A stretch of DNA of 64,000 nucleotides, from NCBI GenBank assembly GCA_029975055.1, contig JARKPU010000002.1:1-64000 (forward strand), read 5' to 3'. The position numbers and the translations under genes are program-made. Of this stretch, positions 1 to 8,672 are shown piece after piece. The first letter of the stretch is position 1. Every line of letters starts with the position of its first letter. The DNA comes from Anaerolinea sp. (GTDB taxonomy: Bacteria; Chloroflexota; Anaerolineae; Anaerolineales; Anaerolineaceae). The notes under the pieces were generated by a model. That model made no database searches. It saw only the letters and a program-made list of their open reading frames with translations, and was not told the origin of the DNA.

Positions 1-1480
1 CTTCAGCGTGGCGGCCTCGGCCAGCTCGGGGCTGGCGGTGAGTTATTCCAGCGCGGGCGCGTGCACCAACTCAGGGGCCGATTTCACCATGACAAGCGGC
101 ACCGGCACCTGCACGGTGAACTATGACCAGCCCGGAACCGCCAATTACAACCCCGCCCCGCAGCTTACGGAGAGCGTGAGCGCCCAAAAAGCCAGCCAGG
201 CCATCAGCATCACCACGCACGCCCCGCCCACGGCGGTGTTCGGCGCGCACTTCAGCGTGGCGGCCACGGCCCCCGCCGGGGCGGTGACCTATTCCAGCGG
301 CAGCCCGGCAGTCTGCTCCAACAGCGGGGCCGATTTCACCCTGTTGAAAGGCACCGGCACCTGCATCGTCCTCTACGATCAACCCGGCAGCGCCAATTAC
401 CACCCCGCCCCGCAGGTCAGCGAAGAGGTGACGGCCGTCAAGGCCAACCAGACCATTTCGGTGCAGACGAGCGCCCCGCCAAATGCCGCGTACCAATCCA
501 CCTTCACGGTGGCGGCCGCGGCCAGTTCGGGCCTGCCGGTAACCTATTCCAGCGGCAGCCCGGGCGTATGCACCAACGTGGGCGCCACCTTCACCATGAC
601 GAGCGGCACCGGCGTGTGCAGCGTGCAGTTCGACCAGCCGGGCAACGAAAACTACTCCGCCGCCCTGCAGGTTTCACAAACAGTCAACGCGCAGAAGATC
701 GACCAGGCCATCACCATCACCCAGGATGCGCCCGCTTCGGCGGGTTACAACTCGCAGTTCGCGGTGGCAGCCACGGCCAGCTCGGGGCTGGCGGTGAGCT
801 ACAGCAGCGGCAGCCCGGGCGTGTGCAGCGCGGCGGGCAACACCTTCACCATGACCAGCGGCACCGGCACCTGCCTGGTGCAGTTCAGCCAGCCCGGTGA
901 CGCAAACTACAACCCCGCGCCGGGCAAATCCACCCAGGTTCTGGCGGAGCGGATCGGCCAGACGATCAGCTTCGGGGCGTTCGAGACCACCCACACCTTT
1001 GGCGACGCCGATTTTGCCGTCAGCGCGTCCTCCACCTCCGGCCTGCCCGTCAGCCTGAGCCTGGGCGCGAGTGACCCATGCGATCTCAGCGGCGGCCTGG
1101 TGCACATCAACCACGCCGGAACCTGCACGCTCACCGCCGAGCAAAACGGCGACGACAATTACCTCCCCGCCGCGCCGGTCACCCGTGGGATCACCATTCT
1201 CAAAAAGACGGTTGCCATCACCCTCAGCGGCCTGTACTGGGTCATTGACGGCCAGCCCAAGCCCGTCACCGCCGTACCGGAAGTGCCCGGGCTGGCGGTG
1301 ATCGTCACCTACACCGGCATCAACGGGACGGTTTACGGGCCTTCCACCGAAGCGCCCTACTACATCGGCAGGTACGCGGTGGACGCCGTGATCGACGACC
1401 GTGATCACCAGGGCCAGGCCTCCGGCGAGCTGGTGATCGACCCCATTCGCATCTACTTAGCTGCGGTTTTCCTCCACTGA
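1..1480 (+). CDS. Secreted Ig-like repeat protein, C-terminal part (5' end outside window)
   Basis: The reading frame is open from the first base, and its first residues are already inside a repeat, so the true start lies upstream. About four repeats of roughly 80-85 residues are visible. Each begins with a Q-(T/A)-I-(S/T) strand, continues through FxVAA-ASSGL and YSSGSPGVC, and ends with SGTGTC and DQPGxxNYxPAPQ. Each repeat has two cysteines about 15 residues apart, which suggests a disulfide-stapled beta sandwich. A variant repeat (about nt 945-1195) and an MBG-like Ig domain (about nt 1205-1455) follow. The protein ends IYLAAVFLH, a hydrophobic tail resembling other exported proteins here. 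It is convergent with, and homologous to, the next gene. I infer a surface or secreted role; no catalytic motif is visible. Confidence 0.85.
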   Translation, partial: FSVAASASSGLAVSYSSAGACTNSGADFTMTSGTGTCTVNYDQPGTANYNPAPQLTESVSAQKASQAISITTHAPPTAVFGAHFSVAATAPAGAVTYSSGSPAVCSNSGADFTLLKGTGTCIVLYDQPGSANYHPAPQVSEEVTAVKANQTISVQTSAPPNAAYQSTFTVAAAASSGLPVTYSSGSPGVCTNVGATFTMTSGTGVCSVQFDQPGNENYSAALQVSQTVNAQKIDQAITITQDAPASAGYNSQFAVAATASSGLAVSYSSGSPGVCSAAGNTFTMTSGTGTCLVQFSQPGDANYNPAPGKSTQVLAERIGQTISFGAFETTHTFGDADFAVSASSTSGLPVSLSLGASDPCDLSGGLVHINHAGTCTLTAEQNGDDNYLPAAPVTRGITILKKTVAITLSGLYWVIDGQPKPVTAVPEVPGLAVIVTYTGINGTVYGPSTEAPYYIGRYAVDAVIDDRDHQGQASGELVIDPIRIYLAAVFLH

Positions 1481-1517
1481 AGTCCCCCCGGCGGCGCGAA
1501 CCGCCCGGCCAGAAACG

Positions 1518-1562
1518 GCGCTCTCCCCGCGAAGCAAACGGACGGGGAGAGCGCGTTTTTTT
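1518..1562 (+). terminator. Intrinsic terminator of the partial repeat-protein gene
   Basis: A perfect 12-bp stem (1518-1529 with 1543-1554) with a 13-nt loop is followed by seven T. It lies 38 nt past the stop codon and between two convergent genes. It lacks a clear U tract in the minus direction. Confidence 0.9.
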
Positions 1563-1589
1563 ATGCGGGCTGTGTTCAGCCGCGCAGGC

Positions 1590-4500
1590 TCATGGTTTGA
1601 TGATGACCGGGATGTACACGTACCGGAGCGGCGGCAAGATGGTGAGCGTGGCGGCAGCCGAGCCCTGGTAATTGGCCTCGTTGATAACTACACTGACCGC
1701 GTAGGTGCCCACCTCGGTCGGCGGGGTGGTTGTGCGGGCATAGACGGTTCCGCCCGTGCCCTCGTAGGTAACTTCCACCGCCAGCCCGGACGGGGTGGTC
1801 GTCACATTCACCGCTTTGGGCAGGCCGTCATAGCGCACGCTCGTGCCGCTGATGTTGACCGCCGCCGTGTATTTGGCAATCGAGAAGGTGCGCGCAACCG
1901 GCTCGGCCTCCAGGAATTCGTCATTCCCGGCCTGGCTGGCGATGACCGTGCAGCTCCCTGCCCCGGTGAGGTGGACGGTGTTGCCGCTCACCGTGCACTG
2001 GCTGCCTGCCCCGGCGCTGAACGTCACCGTCAGGCCCGAACTGGCCGTGGCGCTCACGGTGAAATCGGGGTCGAGGTAGGTCTTATCCGGCAGGGGGTCA
2101 AAGGTGATGGTCTGGTGAGTCTTGTTGGTAAGGATGTCGAACGTCTGGCTCACCGGCGCAGCCGCGAGGTAATTGGCGTTGCCGGGCTGGCTGGCCGTCA
2201 CCGTGCAGCTCCCCACCGCGGTGAGGTGAACCGTGCTGCCCGCGATGGTGCATTGATCGCCCGCGCCCACGCTGAATGTCACCGCCAACCCCGAGCTGGC
2301 GGTGGCAGTGACGGTGAAATCGGGGTCGGTGACGATGCGGTCCGGCAGCGGGTCGAAGTAAATCGTCTGGGCGGCCTTCGCGGCGGTCACATCCTCGGTT
2401 AGGCGCGTAGCCGGGGCGTAATTGGAATTGCCGGCCTGGTCATATTGCACCGTGCAGGTGCCCGTGCCGCTCAGCATGGTGAAGGTGGCACCCGTGACGC
2501 TGCATACGCCCGGACTGCCGCTGGAATACGTCACCGCGCCGCCGGGGGCCGTGGCCGCCACGCTAAAGTTGGTGTTATAGACCTGGCTCGCAGGCGCGTG
2601 GGATGTGATGGTGATGCTCTGGGAAGCCCGGAGCGCGGTCACATTTTTGGTGACGCGCGGAGCCGGGGCGTAATTATCATTCCCGGCCTGGTCATACTGC
2701 ACCACGCAGGTGCCCGTGCCGCTGGTCATGGTGAAGGTGGCGCCCGTCACGCTGCACACGCCAGGGCTGCCGCTGGAATACGTCACCGCGCCGCCGGGGG
2801 CCGTGGCCGCCACGCTGAAACTCGTGCCGTAAACGGCCGAATCGGGGGCCTGCGTCGTCACCGTGATCGTCTGGCTGGCCTTGGTGGCCGTAGTGCTCTC
2901 GGTGATTTGCGGCGCAGGGTTGTAATTGGCATTCCCGGATTGGTTGTAGATCACCGAGCAGGTGCCTGTGCCGCTCGTCATGGTGAAGGTGGCGCCCGTG
3001 TTGGTGCACGCCCCTGAACTGGAATAGGTGACCGCGCCGCCCGGCGCGCTGGCCGCCACCGTGAAGCTGGTGTTGTAGGTTTTACTGGGGGGCGCGCCGC
3101 TTGTCACCGTGATGGTCTGGTCGGCTTTGATTGCGGTCACCGAGTTGGTCACCTGCGGGGCCGCTGCGTAATTCTCGTTGCCGGGTTGGTTGTAGATCAC
3201 CGTGCAGGTTCCCGAAGCGCCGGTCATGGTGTATTCCGGCCCTGTGTTGGTGCAGACGCCCGAGCTGGAATAGGCGACCGCGCCGCCGGGGGCCGTGGCC
3301 GCCACGGTGAAGTGAGCATTGTAAGCCGCCTGGCTCGGAGCGGGCGTGCTCACCGAGATGCTCTGAGCGGCTTTCTGCGCATTGGTGTATTCGGTCACCT
3401 GCGCGGCGGCCTCGTAGTTGGCGTTCCCGGCCTGGTCGAACCGCACCGGGCAGCTTCCCGTGCCGCTCACCATGCTGAAGGTGGCGCCCGAAGCGGTGCA
3501 GACGCCCGTGTTACCGCTGGAATAAGCCACCGCCAGGCCCGAGCTGGCCGTGGCCGCCACGCCGAAGCTGGTGTTATAGGTGGCGCTGGAAGGGGCGTGC
3601 GTGGTGACGGTGATGGTCTGGCTCGCCTTTGCGGCGTGCGTCGTCTCGGTCACCTGCGGGGCGGCCGCGTAGTTTGCGTCGCCGGGCTGGTTATACGTCA
3701 CGGTGCAGTCGCCCGTGCCGCTCGTCATGGTATAGACCGCCCCAGAGCGGCTGCACACGCCCGAATTGCCGTAGGCAACCGCCAGGCCGGAGGAGGCCGT
3801 TGCGGCCACCGTGAACTGGGTGTTATACACCGCCGAAGCCGGTGCAGATGTGGTGACGCTGATCGACTGGCTGGCCTTGGTGGCCGTCACATTTTGAGTC
3901 ACACGCGGGGCAGGGGCATAGGTGGCGTCGCCGGGCTGGTCGAACTGCACGACGCACGTGCCGGTGCCGCTCGCCATGGTGAAGGTGGCCCCAACGTTGG
4001 TGCACACGCTTGGGCTTCCGCTGGAGTAAGTCACCGGCAGGCCTGAGCTGGCCGTAGCGGCCACGCTGAAGCTGCCCTGGTAGACCGCGCTGGCCGGCGG
4101 CGGGGTGGTGACGGTGATCGTCTGCGGCAGCCTCGGATCGGCGTAATACAACTCAGCTGAGCGCAAGATGCTCGAGCCATCCGACCCGCCCGCCACCAGC
4201 ACTTTGCCATTCCCAAGCATGAAGGCGGCATGCCCCATGCGGGCCGTAGACATGGGGTACGCCACTGCCGTCCACGAATTCATCGCCGGGTCATACAACT
4301 CGGCGGAACTGAGCGGGTTGTCGCCGTCGGTGCCGCCCACCACCAGCACCTTGCCATCGCCCAGCAGCACGGCCGCGTGGCCGTAGCGTGCGGTCACCAG
4401 CGTCCCAGCCGAAGACCAGTTGCCGGTGGCCGGGTCATACACCTCCGCAGTGCCAATGGCCGTGCTGATGTTCGCCGTCCCGCCGGCCACCAGCACCCGG

Positions 4501-5279
4501 CCGTCGGCCAGGCGGGTGGCGGTGTGGCTGTGGCGCGCGCTGGACATCGGGTTCAACCCGCCCGCCGCCGCCCAGCCGGTGGAAGGATCGTACAGGTCGA
4601 TGCTCGCCAGCGCAGAGGTGCCGTCGGTGGCCGACCCGCCCGCCACCAGCACTTTCCCGTCCGAGAGGAGCGTGGCGGTGTGGTTGCGGCGCGCGCTGTT
4701 CATCACCCCCGCCGAAGACCAGCTGTTGGCAGATGCGTTATACAGGTAGGAGGTGTTCAGCGAGAAATCCTTATTGTTCGTCCCACCCGCAACCAGCACG
4801 AGCTGGTTGTTCAACAAGGTCGCCGTCTCATAGGCCGTTGCCGTGGGGATGCTGGCGGCCGCCGTCCAGGTGCCGGCGCCGGGGTCGTAGATCTCGACCG
4901 AGCTGCTGGCCGCGCCGTTATAGACGCCGCCCACCGCCAGCGCGCGCCCGTCGCTCAAGAGCGACATGGCGAAATCCATCCGGTACCCGCTGAGGCTCAT
5001 CGAACCGGTCGCGGCCCAGGTTCCCGCCGAGGGGTCATACAGCTCGGCCGTCCGCAGGTAATTCGTCCCGGAGCCAGTGCCTCCGGCCGTGAGCACCTTG
5101 CCGTTGTTGAGCACCACCCCGCTGAAGGACGCTTTGACCGCCGGCATATTCCCAGTGGCCGTCCACGGGTTGTCATCGGCGCGCACCGCCTGGGCCGGGG
5201 CGAGCGCCGCCGCGACGAGCAGGCAGACGATGAACAGCCGGAAAATTCCAGGCCGGCGAACCAGTCTCGTGATCTTCAT
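1590..5279 (-). CDS. Secreted Kelch plus Ig-like repeat protein
   Basis: This is a 1229-residue exported protein. The start at 5279 is preferred over an in-frame upstream codon because it opens a clear signal peptide (hydrophobic stretch, cleavage near AQAVRA) and follows a GGGGGTGT purine tract. Residues about 35-375 hold seven Kelch-type motifs (NGKVLVAGG, DGRVLVAGG and similar), expected to form a beta-propeller. Seven Ig-like repeats of about 85 residues follow, each with two cysteines, then two variant repeats starting QTI-F-DPLPD, then an MBG-like domain. The tail is YVYIPVIIKP. The repeats match those of the convergent upstream gene. No enzyme motif is seen; adhesion or glycan binding is a guess. 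It has its own promoter candidate and a leader of about 310 nt. Confidence 0.88.
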   Translation of the reverse strand: MKITRLVRRPGIFRLFIVCLLVAAALAPAQAVRADDNPWTATGNMPAVKASFSGVVLNNGKVLTAGGTGSGTNYLRTAELYDPSAGTWAATGSMSLSGYRMDFAMSLLSDGRALAVGGVYNGAASSSVEIYDPGAGTWTAAASIPTATAYETATLLNNQLVLVAGGTNNKDFSLNTSYLYNASANSWSSAGVMNSARRNHTATLLSDGKVLVAGGSATDGTSALASIDLYDPSTGWAAAGGLNPMSSARHSHTATRLADGRVLVAGGTANISTAIGTAEVYDPATGNWSSAGTLVTARYGHAAVLLGDGKVLVVGGTDGDNPLSSAELYDPAMNSWTAVAYPMSTARMGHAAFMLGNGKVLVAGGSDGSSILRSAELYYADPRLPQTITVTTPPPASAVYQGSFSVAATASSGLPVTYSSGSPSVCTNVGATFTMASGTGTCVVQFDQPGDATYAPAPRVTQNVTATKASQSISVTTSAPASAVYNTQFTVAATASSGLAVAYGNSGVCSRSGAVYTMTSGTGDCTVTYNQPGDANYAAAPQVTETTHAAKASQTITVTTHAPSSATYNTSFGVAATASSGLAVAYSSGNTGVCTASGATFSMVSGTGSCPVRFDQAGNANYEAAAQVTEYTNAQKAAQSISVSTPAPSQAAYNAHFTVAATAPGGAVAYSSSGVCTNTGPEYTMTGASGTCTVIYNQPGNENYAAAPQVTNSVTAIKADQTITVTSGAPPSKTYNTSFTVAASAPGGAVTYSSSGACTNTGATFTMTSGTGTCSVIYNQSGNANYNPAPQITESTTATKASQTITVTTQAPDSAVYGTSFSVAATAPGGAVTYSSGSPGVCSVTGATFTMTSGTGTCVVQYDQAGNDNYAPAPRVTKNVTALRASQSITITSHAPASQVYNTNFSVAATAPGGAVTYSSGSPGVCSVTGATFTMLSGTGTCTVQYDQAGNSNYAPATRLTEDVTAAKAAQTIYFDPLPDRIVTDPDFTVTATASSGLAVTFSVGAGDQCTIAGSTVHLTAVGSCTVTASQPGNANYLAAAPVSQTFDILTNKTHQTITFDPLPDKTYLDPDFTVSATASSGLTVTFSAGAGSQCTVSGNTVHLTGAGSCTVIASQAGNDEFLEAEPVARTFSIAKYTAAVNISGTSVRYDGLPKAVNVTTTPSGLAVEVTYEGTGGTVYARTTTPPTEVGTYAVSVVINEANYQGSAAATLTILPPLRYVYIPVIIKP

Positions 5280-5672
5280 GAGTACACCCCCGGTAGCGAA
5301 ACGGTTTGGACAGAATGGATCAGCCACAATTCAAAATGGCCGCCAGCGGAAAGCCCCTGGCTTGCCGATCGATCTGGATCACATGAACCACGAGAGCAGG
5401 GCGCGATGGCTCGTCAGCGAAGCTCCGCTCGCTGCTACAGGACATCCTTTGTTTGGCCGTCAGCCCTGGATGCGCCCACCTTTCGATCCCTCCTGGCAGG
5501 TGGCTCACAGAACCTTACTTCCCCCGGCTTAACAATATTCAATTAACGGTATTTCAATGGGTATGAGAAAGAAACCAGCAATCCTTCACTCAAGATTATA
5601 GGATAAACCTATCCGAATTACTAGGGGTGGAGCGAAATTCCGACGATTGTGCAACGAGCGCTTTTTTTAGCC
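5280..5672 (-). other. Gene-free leader and promoter region of the Kelch/Ig protein
   Basis: No gene is apparent. A perfect TATAAT on the minus strand (5600-5595) would give a leader of about 310 nt. The leader can form small hairpins: 5476-5481 with 5498-5503 (CCACCT/AGGTGG), and 5416-5420 with 5429-5433. I could not match it to a known riboswitch. The 5525-5640 part is AT-rich compared with its surroundings, consistent with a promoter. Confidence 0.4.
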
Positions 5673-6635
5673 TCAGGGCGGGTTGACCTCGATCGTGACG
5701 TGATCCAAGACTTCACAATCGGCCAGCATCTGCTTATATTCGCCTGCGGGCCGCGGCGATGCCGCCTGGATGGACGCGATGAGCGCAAACCGGCCAGGGG
5801 CCACTTCCCACACGTGCAGGTCGGCCAGCCGCGTGCCGGGGTCGGCCTCCAGGCGCTCGCGCACCTGCCGCAGCAGGGAGGAATCCGGCTGCTTGTCCAA
5901 CAGCACCCCGCTGGTATCTTTCATCAGCCCAATCGACCAGCGCGTGATCACAACCGAGCCAACCACACCCATCACCGGGTCCATCCACACCCAGCCGAAC
6001 AGCTTGCCCAGCAGGAGCGCCGAGATGGCCAGCACCGAGGTGAGCGCATCGGCCAGAACGTGCAGGTAAGCCGATTTGATATTGTGGTCGCGGTGGGCGT
6101 GGTCGTGGCCGTGTTCGGCGGCCTCGCCGGGGTGGCCGTGCCGGTCGCGCAAGATCCACGCGCTGGCAAGGTTCACCCCCAGGCCGACGCACGCCACCGC
6201 GATGGCCTCGTTGAACTGGATCTCGACCGGGTTGAGAAAGCGCTCCACCGACCCGGCCGCCATGAGGAGCGCCACCACCAGCAAGAGGATGGCGCTGGTG
6301 TAACCGCCCAGGTCGTAAACCTTCCCTGTGCCAAAGGAAAACTCGGGATTGCGCGCATTCCGCCGCGCGTACCAGTAAGCCAGCAGGGTGATTCCAAGCG
6401 CAAAGGTATGCGAGCCCATATGGAAGCCGTCGGCCATGAGCGCCATGGAATGAAAAACCCAGCCGCCGATGATCTCGCCGGTCATCATCGCCGCGGTGAG
6501 GATCACCACCCAGCGCGTGTTCCGCTCGTTGCGCGCGCTGTCGAAGTTAAACTCGTGCGAGTGCTGAAGCGTGCGCGCGGCTTCTGCTTCCCGTTCGTTG
6601 TTCACGTCGATGTCGTTCCTCCCACGCAGACTCAA
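5673..6635 (-). CDS. dmeF: Cation diffusion facilitator, DmeF-like Co/Ni/Zn efflux transporter
   Basis: The product is a 320-residue membrane protein that should export divalent metal ions in exchange for protons. It has the DmeF-type layout: a HSHEFNF start, an RNxRW segment before the first membrane helix, the metal-site motif ADGFHMGSH in helix 2, and HVLADALTS in helix 5. A His-rich cytoplasmic loop (HGHPGEAAEHGHDHAHRDH) lies between helices 4 and 5. A soluble C-terminal domain follows. The listed start is a TTG whose first bases overlap the TGA of the upstream YHS gene (TTGA), suggesting coupling. A GTG ten codons downstream with GGGAGG before it is an alternative start. The metal (Co, Ni or Zn) cannot be settled from sequence. 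Confidence 0.87.
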   Translation of the reverse strand: MSLRGRNDIDVNNEREAEAARTLQHSHEFNFDSARNERNTRWVVILTAAMMTGEIIGGWVFHSMALMADGFHMGSHTFALGITLLAYWYARRNARNPEFSFGTGKVYDLGGYTSAILLLVVALLMAAGSVERFLNPVEIQFNEAIAVACVGLGVNLASAWILRDRHGHPGEAAEHGHDHAHRDHNIKSAYLHVLADALTSVLAISALLLGKLFGWVWMDPVMGVVGSVVITRWSIGLMKDTSGVLLDKQPDSSLLRQVRERLEADPGTRLADLHVWEVAPGRFALIASIQAASPRPAGEYKQMLADCEVLDHVTIEVNPP

Positions 6636-6799
6636 TGAGCCGGGCTGCCGGCGGGTCTGGCAAGGTATTTTTCGGGATCGTGGTCGAAATCCTTCTTACA
6701 GCCCATCGAACAGAAATAATAGGTCTGCCCTTGATAAACGGAGCTGCCTGCCGCCGTCTTGGGGTCCACTTCCATGCCGCAAACCGGATCGATAACCAT
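6632..6799 (-). CDS. YHS-domain metal-binding protein (55 aa)
   Basis: This is a small YHS/TRASH-type protein: DPVCGMEV near the N-terminus, then YYFCSMGC and DFDHDPEKYL, giving three conserved cysteines. Such domains bind heavy metals and often sit beside metal transporters. The start at 6799 is set by a strong GAGGAGG five bases upstream; a longer reading to 6856 lacks this. The stop codon overlaps the start of the CDF transporter gene, so the two are probably co-transcribed and coupled. A role as metal sensor or chaperone for that exporter is inferred. Confidence 0.85.
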   Translation of the reverse strand: MVIDPVCGMEVDPKTAAGSSVYQGQTYYFCSMGCKKDFDHDPEKYLARPAGSPAH

Positions 6800-6910
6800 T
6801 TCAACCTCCTCAAACCGAACGGATAAAAGCCCGGCACCGCCGGGGCGCCAATACACGCCATTGTAACGCGCCCGGCCAGCCTGTGCCAGGGTGAAACCCC
6901 TGCAGGTTGC

Positions 6911-6919
6911 TGGTATAAT
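6911..6919 (+). promoter_or_regulatory. Extended -10 promoter of the rhodanese lipoprotein gene
   Basis: TGGTATAAT is a perfect TATAAT preceded by the TGn extension. It lies 37 nt before the ATG. No good -35 box is visible, as is common for extended -10 promoters. Confidence 0.65.
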
Positions 6920-6956
6920 CGCAAGGCTTCAACCAATTCAGAAGAAAGAAGAACCC

Positions 6957-7391
6957 ATGAGGAAAACGATCATATTAACGGTTTTCATGCTGGCAGTTGC
7001 GCTGCTTTCTGCGGCCTGCCAGGCGAACAAGGGAACAGCCCCGGAAGAGGAAGGCACGCTTGTGAAAGTGGATGGCGGCTCTTACCGCGATCTTTCGGTG
7101 GCCGGGCTGCAAAAGCAGATGGAGAACAAGGACTTCACCCTCATCAATGTGCATATCCCCTTCGAGGGCAATCTGCCCGAGACCGACCTCTCGATCCCGT
7201 ACGACACGATCACCCATAACCTGGATATGCTGCCGGGCGACAAGGACGCGAAAATCATCCTCTACTGCCGCAGCGGGTCCATGTCCACCACCGCCGCGAA
7301 GGAGCTGGTCAAGCTGGGTTACACCAACATCTGGCAGCTGGCGGGCGGCATGAACGCCTGGGCAGCCGCCGGCCTGCCGATCGAACGCTGA
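6957..7391 (+). CDS. Rhodanese-domain lipoprotein
   Basis: This is a 144-residue protein with a lipoprotein signal (hydrophobic core ending LLSAAC, Cys21), so it should be anchored on the outer face of the membrane. From about residue 45 it has a single rhodanese fold: a LINVHIPFEGNLP strand, then active-site loop YCRSGSMS with Cys104, and a terminal LAGGMNAWAAAGLPI. The family moves sulfane sulfur on the active-site cysteine. The start at 6957 is chosen because it opens directly on the lipoprotein signal. It is a single-gene unit, with an extended -10 promoter before it and a strong terminator after it. The partner sulfur compound is unknown. Confidence 0.88.
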   Translation: MRKTIILTVFMLAVALLSAACQANKGTAPEEEGTLVKVDGGSYRDLSVAGLQKQMENKDFTLINVHIPFEGNLPETDLSIPYDTITHNLDMLPGDKDAKIILYCRSGSMSTTAAKELVKLGYTNIWQLAGGMNAWAAAGLPIER

Positions 7392-7420
7392 GCGAAAGTT
7401 GGTTTCAGCAGAAAATAGAA

Positions 7421-7458
7421 TTAACAAAGCCCATTCGTTGAATGGGCTTTGTTAATCA
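7421..7458. terminator. Terminator hairpin after the rhodanese gene
   Basis: A perfect 15-bp inverted repeat (7421-7435 with 7441-7455) with a 5-nt loop starts 29 nt after the stop codon. It is AT-rich at its base, so it could act in both directions. Confidence 0.85.
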
Positions 7459-7632
7459 AATGCGTTCCCCTGACCTACGCACTTGACCTCGGTTTCGAAG
7501 AATTACCCTTAAAAGAACCGGTAAATTTGATCTGACATCAGTATAAGAATCCTCGCTGACATTTGACTGACACTTTGCCTCCTTTTTTACCCAAATTACC
7601 CTCAATTTCAGGAAACGCGCTAAGATTCCAGC

Positions 7633-8652
7633 ATGCTCGAAAGGCCCGACCTTAGCGAAGCTGACCTCATCGCCTGCCTGGGGCGTGAATTTGGGCTGGC
7701 GGCCGCCCAAGCAGCCTTTCTGCCGCTCGGGGCCGACCTCAACACCGCCGTCTACCGGGTGACGGCGGTGGATGGCAGGCCGTATTTCCTCAAGCTGCGG
7801 CGCGGAGCCTTTGACGAGACTTCGGTGCTGCTGCCCGTATTCCTGCTGGAAAACGGCGTCGAGCCGATCCTCGCCCCCCTGCCTGCCCGGAGCGCCAGGC
7901 CGTGGGCCCGGCTGGGCGAGTACGCCGCCATCCTTTACCCTTTCATCGAAGGCCGCGACGGGTATGAGACCGAATTGAGCGCCTCCCAATGGGCGGTGTT
8001 CGGTGCGGCGCTCAGGCGCATTCATTCGCTCCGGCTGCCCGCCGGGCTTGCGGCGCGCATCCGCAGAGAGACCTTCTCGCCGCGTTACCGGCAGGCGGTG
8101 GAGGACATCCTGGGCCGGTTAGCTGAAAGGGAACGCTTCGGCGACGCCCTTGCCGCCCGCCTGGCGGAGGTTCTCCGCGCGAACCGGGCGGTGGTGATAG
8201 ACCTGGTGCGGCGCGCCGAAAAGTACGCCGCGCTCCTCCAGGCCCGGCCGCTGCCATGCGTGCTTTGCCATTCCGACCTGCACGCCGGGAACCTGCTCAT
8301 CGAGCCAGGCAGGGGGTTCTATATCGTCGATTGGGACGAGCCGATCTTTGCCCCCAGAGAACGCGATTTGATGTTCATCGGCGGCGGGCAGGGCTTCATC
8401 GCGGGTGGCGCTGCCGCCGAAGAAGCGCTGTTCTATGCCGGGTACGGGCCTGCCGATGCAGACCCGTATGCCCTGGCTTATTACCGCTCCGAGCGCATCC
8501 TCACCGACCTGGCCCTGTACTACGATCAAATCTGCCTCTCGCCGGGCGGCAAGGAAGACCGCGCTCAGGCATTGCGCTATGTCGAAGCGAATTTCCTGCC
8601 GGGCGGCACGGTCGAAACCGCCTACCGCACCGGCGACCCGCCCCGCGGGTGA
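7633..8652 (+). CDS. APH-family kinase, APH(9)-like (spectinomycin phosphotransferase lineage)
   Basis: This 339-residue small-molecule kinase has the choline-kinase/APH fold. The N-lobe holds YFLKLRRG with the ATP-binding lysine. The catalytic loop is CHSDLHAGNLL with Asp215, and the metal-binding motif is VDWDEPIFAPRERDLMF with Asp233 and Asp235. The DWDEP...RERDLMFIGGG stretch is typical of the APH(9) branch, which phosphorylates spectinomycin. True substrates of environmental members are usually unknown, so resistance is only a possibility. A TAAGAT box ends 6 nt before the ATG with no Shine-Dalgarno, so the mRNA may be leaderless. An MFS transporter gene converges on it. Confidence 0.8.
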   Translation: MLERPDLSEADLIACLGREFGLAAAQAAFLPLGADLNTAVYRVTAVDGRPYFLKLRRGAFDETSVLLPVFLLENGVEPILAPLPARSARPWARLGEYAAILYPFIEGRDGYETELSASQWAVFGAALRRIHSLRLPAGLAARIRRETFSPRYRQAVEDILGRLAERERFGDALAARLAEVLRANRAVVIDLVRRAEKYAALLQARPLPCVLCHSDLHAGNLLIEPGRGFYIVDWDEPIFAPRERDLMFIGGGQGFIAGGAAAEEALFYAGYGPADADPYALAYYRSERILTDLALYYDQICLSPGGKEDRAQALRYVEANFLPGGTVETAYRTGDPPRG

Positions 8653-8672
8653 TGCGTGCGCGACAGGTTACA

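Noticed and set aside
1563..2402. Plus-strand frame following the terminator
   Set aside because: Antisense to the Kelch/Ig gene with repeated shadow sequence; no domain.
1..4100. Regular repeats that might suggest a CRISPR array
   Set aside because: The period is about 250 bp, imperfect, and in frame with protein-coding Ig-like repeats.
4230..5546. 438-codon open frame on the plus strand
   Set aside because: Antisense to the Kelch region; its pattern reflects the repeats of the real gene.
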